Positions 19,684 through 31,700 of a DNA stretch of 64,000 nucleotides are shown one piece after another. A program made the position numbers and the translations under genes. The first letter of the stretch is position 1; each line of letters begins with the position of its first letter. Where the stretch lies: assembly GCA_028685185.1 (NCBI GenBank), contig JAQUEK010000005.1, positions 1-64,000 on the forward strand, read 5' to 3'. The DNA comes from Candidatus Altimarinota bacterium. GTDB lineage: Bacteria; Patescibacteriota; Gracilibacteria; BD1-5; UBA2023. The notes under the pieces are model-generated. The model made no database searches. It was not told where the DNA came from and saw only the letters and a list, made by a program, of their open reading frames with translations.

Positions 19684-20562
19684 ATGAAAAAGTTTGCAAT
19701 TATAGTTGTTAATTATAATTCATCTAATGATTTATTGGAAACAATGGAATCTCTTGATAAATTCAGCGATGAAATTTTTGACGCTTATATAGTCGACAAT
19801 GCTTCAGATAAGGATGATTTAATGAATTTAGAAAATAATTTAAATAAAAAACATTTTTTAATTAAATTAGAAAAAAACTTATGATTTGCTTGATGAAATA
19901 ATGTAGCAATAAAAGAATGTCTAAATAAATGATATGATTACTTATTTTTACTGAACCCGGATACGATAATTGAAGATAAAAATTTCTTTGAAATAATCGA
20001 AGAACAAATAATAAAAGAAAAGGCAGATATTATATGACCTTTAATAAAATTTTATCCTGAAAAGGATAAAATTTATTTTGCATGATGAGAGGTTAATAAA
20101 TATACAGCTTTTACTAAGATGGTTTGAAAAAAAGAAATTGATGTTTGACAATTCAAAGAAAATATAGAATATGATTTTATAACTGGCTGTGCTATGGTTA
20201 TAAGAAAAGAAGTATTTGAAAGGATATGATTATTACCCGAAGAATATTTTTTATATTTTGAAGAAACTGATTTTTGTATGAATGCAAAGAATGAAGGTTT
20301 TAAAATTATATTCACACCAAAAACATATTTATATCACAAAGTTTCTACTAGTATAAAATATTTATCTAATACTTATTTGTATTATATGATAAGGAATTAT
20401 AGGATATTTGCCAGCAAACATGTGAAGCATTTTTATTTGCCAATATTCTGGCTTTATTATTTGTTTGTATGGTGTTTAGGTTATTTAGTATTATCTATCG
20501 TCAAAAAAAATTATTGATGATATAGATATATTTTAAAGTGATTATTTAATGAACAAATTTAA
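19684..20562 (+). CDS. Glycosyltransferase family 2 (rhamnosyltransferase-like)
   Basis: 292 aa. GT2 signature: FAIIVVNYNSSNDLLETMESL, YIVDNAS, NLGFAGGNNVAIKE, YLFLLNPDT (metal-binding NPDT), then FITGCAMVIRKEVF and FLYFEETDFC with the catalytic acidic pair. This pattern is that of rhamnosyl- and related transferases of O-antigen and cell-wall glycans. It begins 2 nt after the previous stop. A C-terminal hydrophobic patch suggests membrane association. Confidence 0.92.
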
Positions 20563-20563
20563 A

Positions 20564-21331
20564 ATGAAAACTCTAAATATTATCACAGTTTGATACAATG
20601 AAGAACTGAATTTATCTAAGCTTTACGAATCTTTAAAATTCCTTGATGATAGTTTTTTTAAGCTTAAAAAAATATATATAGATCAATCAAGCAAAGATAA
20701 ATCCGTTGAAATTGCTAAAAAATATAATGCCGAGATATTTATTCATGAAAACAAATGATATGCTGATCCTGATAAAAAATGGGCAGTGGAGAATCTTTGT
20801 GAAAAATCCGAATGGTGTTTAATATTAGATGCTGATGAGGAAATTACTCAGGAATTATCAGAAGAAATAAAAAAAGCATTATTGGATGAAAAATTTTCAG
20901 TTTATAGAATATCAATACATACTTTGTTTCTCAATATAACATCTTGAGTATTTCTGCAACCTCGTTTATTTAAAGCTTCATCAGTTGAGATGAAAAATAA
21001 TATTCATAATTATATAAAAATCATATCAAATGAAGTTTGATCATTAAAGGGAATAATATTAAATAAAGATTTAAAGAATAATTTATCTGAAATATATAGT
21101 ATTATTGAAAAAAACAATCGATATACAGAAAAAGAAATTGAATGAGTTAAAATACCTAGATATAAAATTATTTTATATATGTTTTTAATGCCTATTATTT
21201 GGTTCTTCTGATTTTGAATTAAATATAGATTATTTTTTAAATGAATGAAATGATTTATATACTGTGCTTATATGTGAATATATCAATTTAACAAATATAC
21301 AAAATTATATGAAAAAAACTGTAATAATTAA
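20564..21331 (+). CDS. Glycosyltransferase family 2 (WaaE/KdtX-like)
   Basis: 255 aa. It contains LNIITVGYNEELNLSKLYESL, YIDQSSKDKSVEIAKKY, KKWAVENLCEKSEWCLILDADEE, and QPRLFKA, the sequence of motifs of the WaaE/LgtF group of GT2 enzymes. A membrane-associated C-terminal region (PIIWFFGFG) follows. It starts 1 nt after the previous stop, and overlaps the next gene by 23 nt. Confidence 0.88.
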
Positions 21332-22865
21332 TTTTTTAATCTGATTATTTTTATCCTTACTTGCATACTGGATCATCTTTAGACCTGATATTGCAATAAA
21401 TATTGTTCAATGAGACCTTACTCCTTATTTTATTGACCCTTTTAGATCATTTAAAGAAACTATAAGTTTTAACCTTAATTCTATAATATTTACAATAGAA
21501 AAAGCTCCAAATTTTTGATCTGCATTTATATCGTTAATTTTTATATTTCTTAGTCCATTTAAAGAATTTTCACAACAAATATATTATTTTATTTCAATAT
21601 ATTCTACATTTTTTCTAATAAATAAATTTATAAATAATAAATATAGTTATTTTATATCATTTTTTATAACATTAATTTTATTCAAAAACGTTTTTTGACA
21701 ATATCTATTATCTCCGCCTTTATTCCATATAGTTTTTGTTCCTTTCATTATACTATTAATGAATTTTAAAGATAAATTTAAGAACATATATTTATATTAT
21801 ATTTTATTATTAATATTAACTATTGTTGTATCAGCAAATCTGACTTTTTTATTTTTAATAATACTTTTTCAGACAATAAAAAAAATATTTGATTGAAATA
21901 AGATATTATTTGAAAAAGATTTCATACTAATAATTTTAATATTTTTGATACCAGCAAGTTTATTATTCTTTAATAAAGAATCTGCAGGTGATTCAGAAAT
22001 ACAAATTAGAGTTAATAATGAATTAGAATCATATAAAATAAGTTGATATGATATGATTAATTCATTTTGATTAATTGATAAATCTATAACAAAGGCAAAA
22101 ACTAAATGAGTTAATAATTATAATTGATTATTAACGATATTTGGTGAATTTTATGGTTCTATTTTTATTTCAATATTATTGATAATTTTTTGCATAAAAT
22201 ATAAAGAATTATATCTTTTGGTAATCTATTTAATTTCCATAGCAATAAACTTTTCTTTTAAATTTCCATTGGCTGATTTTTCTGAATTATATTTTAATTC
22301 ACCAATATTTTCTTTACTTAGAGATTACAAAAAAATCTGATTTATTTTTATAGTATATTTGGTATTGGTTATAATAAAATATATAAATAAAAAGGAGATA
22401 AAGCCAATTTTCATCTTACTTATTATATTATTTATATATTTTGATCTTAGTTTTTTTCGTCCGATTTATAATCCATCTATGAAGGTTTCAATACCTTATG
22501 ATTACAAAAAATACGATGATATTATAGACGATAATAAATCTTTATTATTTTTACCAATTTCAACTAATAATTCTAGCATGTCTCAATTGGAAATGACTAA
22601 ATGGTGATTTAGTTGATATAATATTTTACATTATTTTCATACAAATTATTTAGATACAGCCAGATTACAAACTATTTCAATAGATGAATTTAATCGAATT
22701 AAGGTATTTGATAAATGTAATATTAAATGGATAAATCTTTCAAAATTTGATTTTATTATTTTTAGAAAGGATTTGAATATTAGTGATGAGTATAGATGTC
22801 AAATATCAAATTTTGATAGAAAGAAATATTATGAAGATGATTATATTATAATGTATCAAAAATAA
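21309..22865 (+). CDS. Polytopic membrane protein of the glycan cluster (GT-C or polymerase-like)
   Basis: 518 aa with about ten or eleven hydrophobic segments and a soluble C-terminal domain of about 110 residues. A first loop carries RPDIAINIVQGDLTPYF, recalling the acidic first loop of GT-C enzymes (QGDL in place of the usual D/E pair). Very rich in Ile/Leu/Phe/Lys/Asn. Candidates are a GT-C sugar transferase using polyprenyl donors, or a polysaccharide polymerase. The following P-loop gene starts 2 nt after its stop. Confidence 0.75.
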
Positions 22866-22867
22866 GT

Positions 22868-23578
22868 ATGTTAAGAAAAATTATTTTGTTTTTTAATAAA
22901 AAACACAGTATAAATTTTATTTTTAGGAGATGACAATGGTTCTTTGACTGAGTATATTGGATATATGATTTATCAATTCTGTGAATAAAATTTTCTGCAA
23001 TATATAATTATAAAATAAATGAATGGAAATTTAATTTTTTCTATAAACTTATTTTTTATACAATAAATACAACATATTCGAAAATTGATCTTATTAATAT
23101 TACAAATCATTTGTTCTATATAAAAAATTGATATTTGACTCTAAATGGTATCCTTTTAAATAATTGAACTCAAAATATTATTATAATTTGACCAAGTTGA
23201 AATTGAAAAAGTACATATGTAAAAGAAGAATTATCTGATAATTCTATTAGAATTTTAGATGACGATATTGTTGTTTTTGACCCAAAAAATTTAATTGCAT
23301 TGCATGGAAATCAAAAAATTAGTGTCAATAAAATTATTTTTTATTATAATTCAATAAAAGATGATATTGATCTTAATTTCTCTAATAAAGATATATTTTC
23401 CATTTCGCTAGCTGTTCCAATTTTGTGAAATGAACTTTCGAGGAATATAATAGCAGTTGAAAAGTTACAAGAAAAAATTGATGTGTTATATCAGGAATTT
23501 TTAAAATTAAAAATAATTTATTTTAATATAATTAACTATAATTATGAAGAAATCAGCAGAAATATTTGACTGGAATAA
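22868..23578 (+). CDS. P-loop protein, HPr-kinase-like, in glycan cluster
   Basis: 236 aa. A Walker A motif, GPSGNGKST (about residues 106-114), has all three glycines encoded by TGA. It is followed by RILDDDIVVFDP, as in HprK-like proteins of capsule and lipopolysaccharide clusters, which share the PEP-carboxykinase-type fold. No HPr-binding signature is evident. In such clusters these proteins have no settled role. The 3' end overlaps the methyltransferase gene by 35 nt. Confidence 0.68.
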
Positions 23579-24248
23579 TATATGAAAAAGTTATTCTAAC
23601 GACTGGAATGAAATTAAATCTTTTTTTAGTAAAAAAGAGATAGATTTTGTTCAAAAAAATATTTCTAATAATGCTAAAATTTTAGAATATTGAATATGAA
23701 CCTGAAGAATTTTGGAATATACCTTAAAGAATCGAGGTGTAAATTCTTCTGTTTATTGTGTAGATATAGCTGAGTCTATGTTAAATCATTGCAAATCAAG
23801 ATTTTCATCTGAAGAAAATCTCAACTTTTTTTTATATAATTGAGTTGATTCTTTGGATAGTATTGAAGAATGATTTGATTATATTTATGCAATTAGGTCT
23901 ATAAAATATGATCCTGAATGGAATATTATTATTGAAAAATTATCGTCGAAGATAAAAAAATGATGATTGTTTACCATTTCAATGCCGAATATAAGATCTT
24001 TTAATTATTTCTATAAGACAAAATTATTTTATAAAAAGGTGTATATTAATGAGCTGATATCCTTATTTGATAATTTATGATTTACATTAAAAGAAGCAGA
24101 TAGTTTCAGTAAATTACCAAATATTCTATATAGCACAAAATTCTTGTCATTCAAAAAAATAATATATTTCTTTGAATGACTATTATATAAGATTTTTTGA
24201 TGACCGATTTTTGGAAGAGAAGTTTTCTATTCTTTTGTAAAGAGATAA
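23544..24248 (+). CDS. SAM-dependent methyltransferase
   Basis: 234 aa. Class I fold: motif I ILEYGIGTGRILEY, motif II VYCVDIAESML, motif post-I FDYIYAIRSIKY and motif III KGGLFTISMPNI. It probably methylates a sugar or lipid-linked intermediate of this cluster. It overlaps the preceding gene by 35 nt in another frame, so the pair is translationally coupled. Confidence 0.85.
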
Positions 24249-24286
24249 TTAAATTTATATAGATAATAATTTAGGATATAAAAAAC

Positions 24287-26005
24287 ATGAAAAAATACTC
24301 ACACATCATCATATTCCTATCATTATCCATTTTAACACTACCTTTTTATCAGAAATGATATTTCCTATTGCTCGATAACACTTTCTTCCCGAAAATAGAT
24401 TTCACTCTAAATATGTTTTTCGAAAGCAATTTCTTCCTTTTTGCAGCGATATTTAAAGCTCTAAGCTATATCATACCATCTTGGCTCATACAGAGATTAT
24501 TCTATATATGAACATTGTTCCTGCTATGATTCTGATGATATAAACTGCTTGAAAACAGGACAAAGATATGAGCATATTTCGCCTGAATACTCATGATTTT
24601 CAATCCATATGTATATGCCCATATGCTTGATGGGCAGATATGAATAACCGCTGGAATCTCGACGATACTGTTCTTCTATCTGTTTCTCATAAGATACTTG
24701 GATTCGAGAAGATATAAGGATATTCTGTTAAGCTCATTATTCTGAGCTTTTTCCATGATGTGGATGTCACATAGTATGTTTTTCATATTCTCTGGTTTAG
24801 GGATATTCCTTATCTTCGATTATATCAGGAATAAGGATATCAGATTCAGCCTGAAGTCATCCTTTATTCCATTTGTAATCATATTGGCACTGAATTCTAA
24901 CTGGATACTTTGAAATATATTATGAAACTGATGACTGAATCAAACTGTATGACAAATAGGATCAGAGCATTTTCAGGCATTCGCAACTGGCTCATGAAAG
25001 ATAAATCTGTATTTCAATACACTATCGCTTCATGGATTCTGGTGAGAGAGACAGTGAAGATATATACAGACATATTTCGATAATGATAATTGGAAGATAT
25101 TATTCAGTGTCTTATTTCTTATAGTAATATTCTGAGCTTATTCCAGACTTAGGAATAAAGCTAATATAGACAAGAGGATAGATCATGCATTTCTTGCGAT
25201 ATGAACAGTTGCTTATATATTAGCGCTTTGAATATCCGGTGATAACATATTTGCACCGATCACGCAGTTTTTGTATGATCATATGCCATTTTATAAGTGA
25301 CTCAGGGAACCGCAGAAATGGGTATGAATATTGCTTATAGTATATGCATATTTCTGATGATATTGAGTAGACAGGATATATAGGAGCAGTTTCGTGCAGA
25401 AATGATATCCTAAGATTATCGCAGCCTGATTATTATCCGTTCCTATCCTGTACACACCTACGATGCTCTTATGATTCAACTGACAGCTATTCGTGACAGA
25501 TTATCCGAAGGAATGGTATTCATTAAATGAAGATTTCAAGATAAGATTTCAGGATAATGGAAAACAAGAGAAGTGCGGATATCTGGACAAATGAACCTCT
25601 CTGAAGTGCTATGATGTCTTGGTTCTGCCTTGGCATCAGTATATCTGATTGAAATTCGCAAAAAGGACAATAGCAAACCCTTCGGAATGATTTTTCCATA
25701 ATGCTTCGATATTGCAATGAGATAATATGGAGATGGGGAATATATACACTCAGACTTTAAGACCAGAAAGCAGGATAATAGAGAAATACATATGACCGAA
25801 GTGAATATTCAAGGATTCCGTGGAAGATAGTGAAATGGAATCATTCATACAAGACCTCAGGTGACTCGGCATAAGTGAAATCCTGATATTGAAGGAATCG
25901 GATTATAAGAAATATATGGATATAATGGATATAATCGAAAAGAAATGAAAGATAAGGGCTATAAAGGACAATGACAGACTGAAGCTGTTCAGGGTGAATA
26001 AGTAG
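24287..26005 (+). CDS. Large polytopic membrane protein (GT-C/YfhO-like)
   Basis: 572 aa. About twelve hydrophobic segments (to about residue 410) are followed by a soluble C-terminal domain. Membrane-part motifs include FNPYVYAHMLDGQIG and MMWMSHSMFF; this combination resembles integral-membrane sugar transferases or YfhO-type proteins. The soluble part has GYLDKGTSLKCYDVLVLPWH. Base composition returns toward the genome's usual here. Exact family uncertain; a role in glycan assembly is inferred from neighbours. Stop is TAG, then a family A repeat. Confidence 0.72.
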
Positions 26006-26010
26006 GATAA

Positions 26011-26120
26011 AGTAACCCATCCGCCTTGGCAGGCACCTTCCCTTTATAAGGGCAGGAAAGACAGATGAATCAATAAACCCTTCCCTAATATAGGGAAGGT
26101 GACGAAGTCGGATGGGTTAG
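26011..26120. repeat. Dispersed repeat, family A (copies 6 and 7, paired)
   Basis: A forward unit (GTAACCCATCCGCCTTGGCAGG, CTTCCCTTTATAAGGGCAGG) is followed by a reverse-type unit (AACCCTTCCCTAATATAGGG, then GTGACGAAGTCGGATGGGTT). The outer ends are complementary (AACCCATCCG and CGGATGGGTT), so the pair forms a larger inverted structure. Confidence 0.88.
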
Positions 26121-26139
26121 AATCAACAAAATTGTTTTT

Positions 26140-26245
26140 GTAGAAATCCCTTTGATGGACCAATAGAGTAATTAAGGGATTTCTCCGCTGCGGTCGAAAT
26201 GACAGATGGAGGAATGGTTGAAATGACAGATGGAGGGGAATGGAA
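26140..26245. repeat. Dispersed repeat, family B (copy 2)
   Basis: GTAGAAATCCCTTTGATGG, then ATTAAGGGATTTCTCCGCTG, then GGTCGAAATGACAGATGGAGG and a degenerate repeat of the last part. It matches copy 1 over its 3' half; the 5' GTCATTTCGA arm is missing. Together with copies 6-7 it fills the 26.0-26.3 kb space before the flippase gene. Confidence 0.82.
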
Positions 26246-26312
26246 GGGTTACTTACAAGATTATTCCCATTAACAAAACAGAGACAAATTATTTAAAGAA
26301 ACCAAGAAAAAA

Positions 26313-27548
26313 ATGAAAAATCTTTTCTATGTCGTATTGTTATGATTATCAACGATAATCGGTTGAGTGATAAGTTATTTCTATCACCCTCTGATGATAA
26401 GATATCTTAGCATAAACGAATTTGCTGAGTTCGAGAGCCTTGTGGGAATGTTTAATATACTATGAGTCCTGACTTCAGGAATCGGATTATTTTTGGTGAA
26501 GGAGATATCAAAGAATTCAAAAAGCCTTGAGAAGGTGAAATCGATATTTTTGCTCTCGAACAAATTCCTTTCTATTGCTTGAATTTTAATTTATCTGATA
26601 TTCTGCCTATTTTCACCATTGATAAGGGATTTTTTGAAATTCGACAGTACGCTTCCGATAATCCTTACATGAATCATAATAATATTTTCATTTCAAGGAA
26701 CGGTTGTAGGTGCGACATTGCAGTGACTTAAAAGATTCAAATTCATATCTGCGATGTGAATAATAGGGCAGGCAATCAAATTAGGATTCTGACTTCTTTT
26801 TGTCATATTAGGATTCAAGCTTTACTGAGCTATAGGATGATTCCTGGCTTCAGGATTGGTAGGATTTCTCATAAATTTCTTCTATGTATACCGTCTGCTC
26901 AAGGATGAGAAGCATGATGAGGATATGGAGGGGATAAAGAAAGATTTCAAGAAGGAATTCACTCATGTCTTCAATTTCTTCCTTCTGGTTTTCCTGCTTT
27001 CCATATTCATGAACATAGATCTTATATTCGCAAAGAGCTTCTTCGATTGAAACACTGCCTGAATATATGCATGACTTTCCATAATCGCGAAATTCCTGAT
27101 ATTCCTATGATGAGCGGTCGAGACGGTTTATTATCCTCAGATCATGGAATATAAGAAAGAAGATTCCCCTAAACATTTTTTCGTGAATTCATTCCTGATG
27201 CTTCTGATACTGCTCGCTTCTGCTCTGATCTTCAGCTATTTCTTCGCTCCTTTCATACTGGATCTGATGAAGGAATGATTCGGAGCTTATCTGAAGCTAT
27301 TCCTTATGATAATGACATATTGCGGAATATATAATTTCATAAATCTCTATTCCAAGATACTGATCTGATGGAAGAATTATCTTGTGAATTATCTGCTTTC
27401 AGCTGTTCTCGTGCTTATGATTTGAAGCCTTTTTATATTCACGAATGGCAATATAAATACCTTTATCAGTATTTTTATCATCTCATGAGCAGTGACCTTC
27501 ATTTGAATATTCGCATTATTCCTGCATGCTAAAAAAAGGATAAAGTAA
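26313..27548 (+). CDS. Polysaccharide flippase (Wzx/MATE-fold)
   Basis: 411 aa with about twelve hydrophobic segments evenly spread, and the oligosaccharide-flippase pattern: YFYHPLMIRYLSINEFAEF near the N-terminus, ALQWLKRFKFIS, and NIDLIFAKSFFD with GNTAGIYAGLSIIAKF in the second half. It would flip undecaprenyl-linked glycan units to the outer face, closing the pathway begun by the GtrB-like and other transferases. Its TAA stop lies inside the first bases of a family A repeat (AAAGTAACCC). Confidence 0.85.
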
Positions 27549-27670
27549 CCCATCCGCCTTGGCAGGTACCTTCCCTTTATAAGGGCAGGAATTAATTTAA
27601 TTAATAAATCAAACTCTCCCCTTCCCGCTACGGCGGGATTAGGGGAGATGTCCGAAGGACAGAGGGGTTA
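27543..27670. repeat. Dispersed repeat, family A (copy 8, paired)
   Basis: AGTAACCCATCCGCCTTGGC with CTTCCCTTTATAAGGGCAGG, then a second unit CTCCCCTTCCCGCTACGGCG ending GATGTCCGAAGGACAGAGGGG. The repeat supplies the stop codon of the flippase gene. Confidence 0.88.
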
Positions 27671-27799
27671 TTCAGATAAAAAAATATACGAAAAATAGTT
27701 CTCATTTTTTAGTATTTTTTTATATGATTCTCTAAGTTTTTGTTTGTATTATAGGTTATTATCATTATAATATCCTCATAAGTATGATTAAATCTGATT

Positions 27800-28057
27800 A
27801 TGAACGAGATAACTTTACAAACATATATTAAAGATAAGAAATATATTTTCTGGTATATCAGGGACATTTCAGAATTATCAGATGAGGCGATTGTCGAGTG
27901 AATAATCAAGTATTGAACTTGGGAAGATATGAAAATGCTCATAAAGGATAAAAGAGAGATTTTAGACAAGAATTACAAGAATATCATCTCTAAATCTAGA
28001 TGTAATCTAAATAAAAGAGAAATCAACTTTATAAATAATATTTTATCGCATGTATAA
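27800..28057 (+). CDS. DUF6922-like small protein, probable antitoxin
   Basis: 85 aa. The YIFWYIRDISELSDEAIVEG stretch followed by IIKYGTWEDMKMLI matches the short family found before AbiEii-type nucleotidyltransferases (aromatic FW near the start, then VL-x-YG). It overlaps the next gene by 8 nt, the standard layout of a type IV AbiE-like toxin-antitoxin pair. The antitoxin role is inferred from arrangement. Confidence 0.7.
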
Positions 28058-28667
28058 TATTGTTCTCGATAAGAATCAGATCTCTTTATTACCACTGCTG
28101 AAAACATTTCAAAAAGACTTTTATCTAGTATGATGAACTGCTATGGCTTTGAATCTATATCATAGGAAAAGCATAGATTTTGACCTGTTCTCAAAAAAGG
28201 AAATCAAGCAGAATTCCATAATTAATAATATAATCAAGCTTTGATACAAGATAGAACATACTTTGGTTAATAATAAAGATGAACTCACTGTTATAATATC
28301 TTGAGTTAAAGTAACTTTTTTATATTTCCCTTTTGAGATAGACTCATCTGATTTTTTGATTGATGAAATCATTAAAGCTCCTGATTTGCTTACGCTCGCA
28401 AGTATGAAAGCATATGCAATCTGAAGAAGAAGCAAGTGGAAAGACTATGTTGATATGTATTTTTTATTGAAAAATTGATATAGCATTGAGAATATCTCTG
28501 AAAAAGCGAATAGTATATTTGGTTGAGCATTTGAAGAAAAATTGTTTAGGCAGCAATTATGTTATTTCGATGATATCGATTACACTGAACAAGTAGAATA
28601 TATATGAGAAAATATAGATGATACTGAAATAAAAAAATATTTATATGATATTGCAGTAAGCCTATAA
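28050..28667 (+). CDS. Nucleotidyltransferase, AbiEii/AbiGii toxin family
   Basis: 205 aa. The nucleotidyltransferase motif LVGGTAMALNLYHRKSIDFDLF (GG and two Asp of the polymerase-beta fold) is at about residues 26-47. A later LTLASMKAYAIGRRSKWKDYVD matches the AbiEii KxxA...R-K-D segment. These toxins act on tRNAs or nucleotides and cause abortive infection or stabilise mobile DNA. It follows a repeat-rich junction, consistent with an acquired module. Confidence 0.88.
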
Positions 28668-28704
28668 AGATATTAATCTTAAATAAGTTTTTTATAAAAT
28701 ATAA

Positions 28705-28732
28705 TTGACTTTTTTTCTAATCTGGATAAATT
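28705..28732 (+). promoter_or_regulatory. Promoter of the RND efflux operon
   Basis: TTGACT and TAAATT are separated by 16 nt. The -10 box merges with the left end of a perfect palindrome, so repressor binding there would block RNA polymerase. The RND start codon lies 39 nt after the -10. Confidence 0.68.
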
Positions 28733-28755
28733 ACCTACCAATTGGTAGGTAATTT
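28728..28755 (+). promoter_or_regulatory. 28-bp palindromic operator, probably for the TetR protein
   Basis: AAATTACCTACCAATT and its complement form a perfect 28-bp palindrome. The TACCTACC/GGTAGGTA arms resemble operators of TetR-family efflux regulators. A TetR gene is the second gene of the operon, which argues for negative feedback control. Confidence 0.85.
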
Positions 28756-28770
28756 TAATTTTAGAGAAAT

Positions 28771-31700
28771 ATGTTTGAGAAATTCACCAGATTCTTTCTG
28801 GAAAATGAGAAGATAACGATCGTGCTCATCACTATAATAGCTTTTTTCGGTACAGGGGCTTATATTATGCTTCCGAAGCAATATAATCCTTCGATAGTCG
28901 CGCCTGCATTTAATATCCAGATTCCTATAAACTGATATTCATCGATTGATGCCAGCCAGTTCGTGGCAAAAGAATTGGAGAACAAGATAAAGGAACTTGA
29001 ATGAGTCGATAAGATCATGTCCTATTCAAGCGACGATTTCACTTCGACCATGGTCAGCTTCAAGGTTTGACTTTCTCAGGAGATAGCGAAGACCAGGCTT
29101 TATGATAAGCTGTATTGAAATTATGACCTAAAGCCTTTCTGAGTTTCTGATATCCAGATAAAATCCATAGACCCTGAAGAGCTTCCACAGGTCAGCTTTG
29201 CTATGACTTATCTCTGAAAGGATCTCGATGAGATTTCTGAATGAAAATATCTCAGGAATATCGCATTGCAGATAAAAGAAGAGATAAAACAGGTTCCTGA
29301 TACCACTACGCTTGATATAATCGGCTGATATAAGAATGTATTGAGCATAAAGCTAGATAAGATAAAGATAGAGAGTTTCAATCTTGATATATGACAGGTC
29401 ATCCAGACCATAAAAGCAAGCGGAGCCTATAAGACAGTATGAAATGCTGATGATTCGAAAACTAAGACCCTTTTGGTAATGGATTGAGATCTCAATGATA
29501 TCAAAAACCTGGAAAATCTAATCGTTTCAAATGCAACTTGAGCGAATATCTATCTTAAGGATATATCTGAGATAAAGAAAGGACCGGTGAATATACAGAG
29601 CTATTACAGGTTTTCAGATAAGTGATTCTCCAAGAATACGGTTTTCTTATGAATAGCAAAAGTGAAATGATCGAATGCTGTCAATGTCGTCGAAGGCGTT
29701 TTGAAGAAGATCGATGAGATAAAGGAAAAATTACCTAAGAATGTTGAGATATCAGTGATGCAGAATGAATGAGACACTGCGAAGAAAGCCACTAATGAGC
29801 TGATGTTCCATCTTTTTGTGAGCATATTCATAGTGCTTGTCATCCTTATAATATTCCTGTGATTGAAGAATGCCCTCAATGCGGCTTTCTGCATACCTAT
29901 GGTTCTAGGGATAGTATTCATGGTATGATTGATATTCGGACTTGATATAAACAGAATAACGCTTTTTGCGCTGATACTTTCTCTTTGAATATTGGTCGAT
30001 GATTCGATAGTGGTCGTCGAGAACAATGCAAGGCATCTATCAATGATGGCGAGAACATGAAAAAGCAAGAAGGAAGCCGTCATAGATTCCATAAAGGAAG
30101 TATGATTGAGCATCGTCATGTCGACAGTGACAAGGGTCATGTCATTCGTTGCTATGTTTGCAGTCACAGGAATGATGGGCGATTATATGAAGCCTATTCC
30201 GATTTTCGCTTCCATAGCCCTTATAGCTTCCATGTTCGTGGCATTCAGCATAAACCCTTATCTTGCTACAAAATTCTGCAGATGAGATAGCTGCGGATGA
30301 CATGAAGAACATAAGGAATCGAAACTATTGAATTTTTATGCAAGGACAATCTGAAGATTCATAGATGATACCATAAAGACAAAATCAAGCAGGAAAAGAT
30401 TGAAGCTGATATTCTGGGCTAGCCTTATGATAGTTATAATACTGCCAATAATGCTATGAATATTCAAAGCCCGTATGCTTCCTAAGGCCGATAAGGATCA
30501 GGTTTATGTTTGGATCGATGCACCAAGGGATTATTCCATAGAGAAAACTAAGGAGATAGAGGATAAGGTATCTGCATTCCTTCTTAATAAGACTAAATGA
30601 ATCCCAAAGGATCTTGATATCGTAGAAAATGTAAGCTCAACTGTTGGAGATAGGTTTTTGGCTGATTTCGCAAATCTGTTTCGATGATGATCGAACCGTA
30701 TGATGCAGAATCAGATAAGCATGAGAGTGAATCTGCTTTCAAACGAAGAAAGGGAAATCAAGTCAGAGGAGTTCGTGATAAGGATCCGACCGATACTGAA
30801 GAATTACATATATAAGCTCTACCCTGATATAAAGTTCAGGCTTCTTGAGGATCCTCCAGGTCCTCCTACGATGGCAACCTTCCATATGAAGATCAAATGA
30901 CAGGAAGATCTGAGCAATGATGAACTGATGAGATTCTCAGAATCGGTCAAAGCCACAGTAAGAAAGATAGAGAAGCAGGAAAAGCTTGTTGATCTGTCTG
31001 ATACGATATCATCACCATATAGGAAAATCGGGATAAAGCTGAATCATGACGATATCCTGTCCAGATGATTAAGCGTAGATCAGGTATATAACACCCTTTG
31101 AGCCGTATATAATCCTGTTTCTGTTTCATTCATCCATAACTTGGAAAGGACATTGGAGCCGTCAAATATCATGATAAGCTTTGATAAGAAAGAGATATGA
31201 AAGGAAGAATTCATGAAAAGCATATATTTCACCAATCCTAAATGAGAGAAGGTCTATCTTGATGAGATAGCTTCCATAAGCAAGGGTTTTGCGAATCCTG
31301 AAATATATACAGACAACAGATCCAATACTATAAACATATATTCAGAGCTTTGAAATAATTCTGTGGTCTATCCTGTTCTCAAGCTTTACGATATGTTCTG
31401 AGCTGATGAATTCAAGAAAATGTGATATGAGAAAGTTTCATCAGGTCCATACAGTATAGGATTCAAATGAATAAAAGACTGAAAGGATTACAGGATCGAG
31501 TGGTGATGAGAATGGGAGATAACGATGGATACCTTTAGAGATCTCTGAATTGCCATGATAATATCCCTTCTATGAATATATTTCCTTATAGTCGCTCAAT
31601 TCAAGAGCTTCAAGGTATGAGGAATAGTAATGACAACTTTTCTGCTCTCGTTTTTTGGAATTTTCCCAGGTTTCAGTATATTGTACATGCTCTGATGAGA

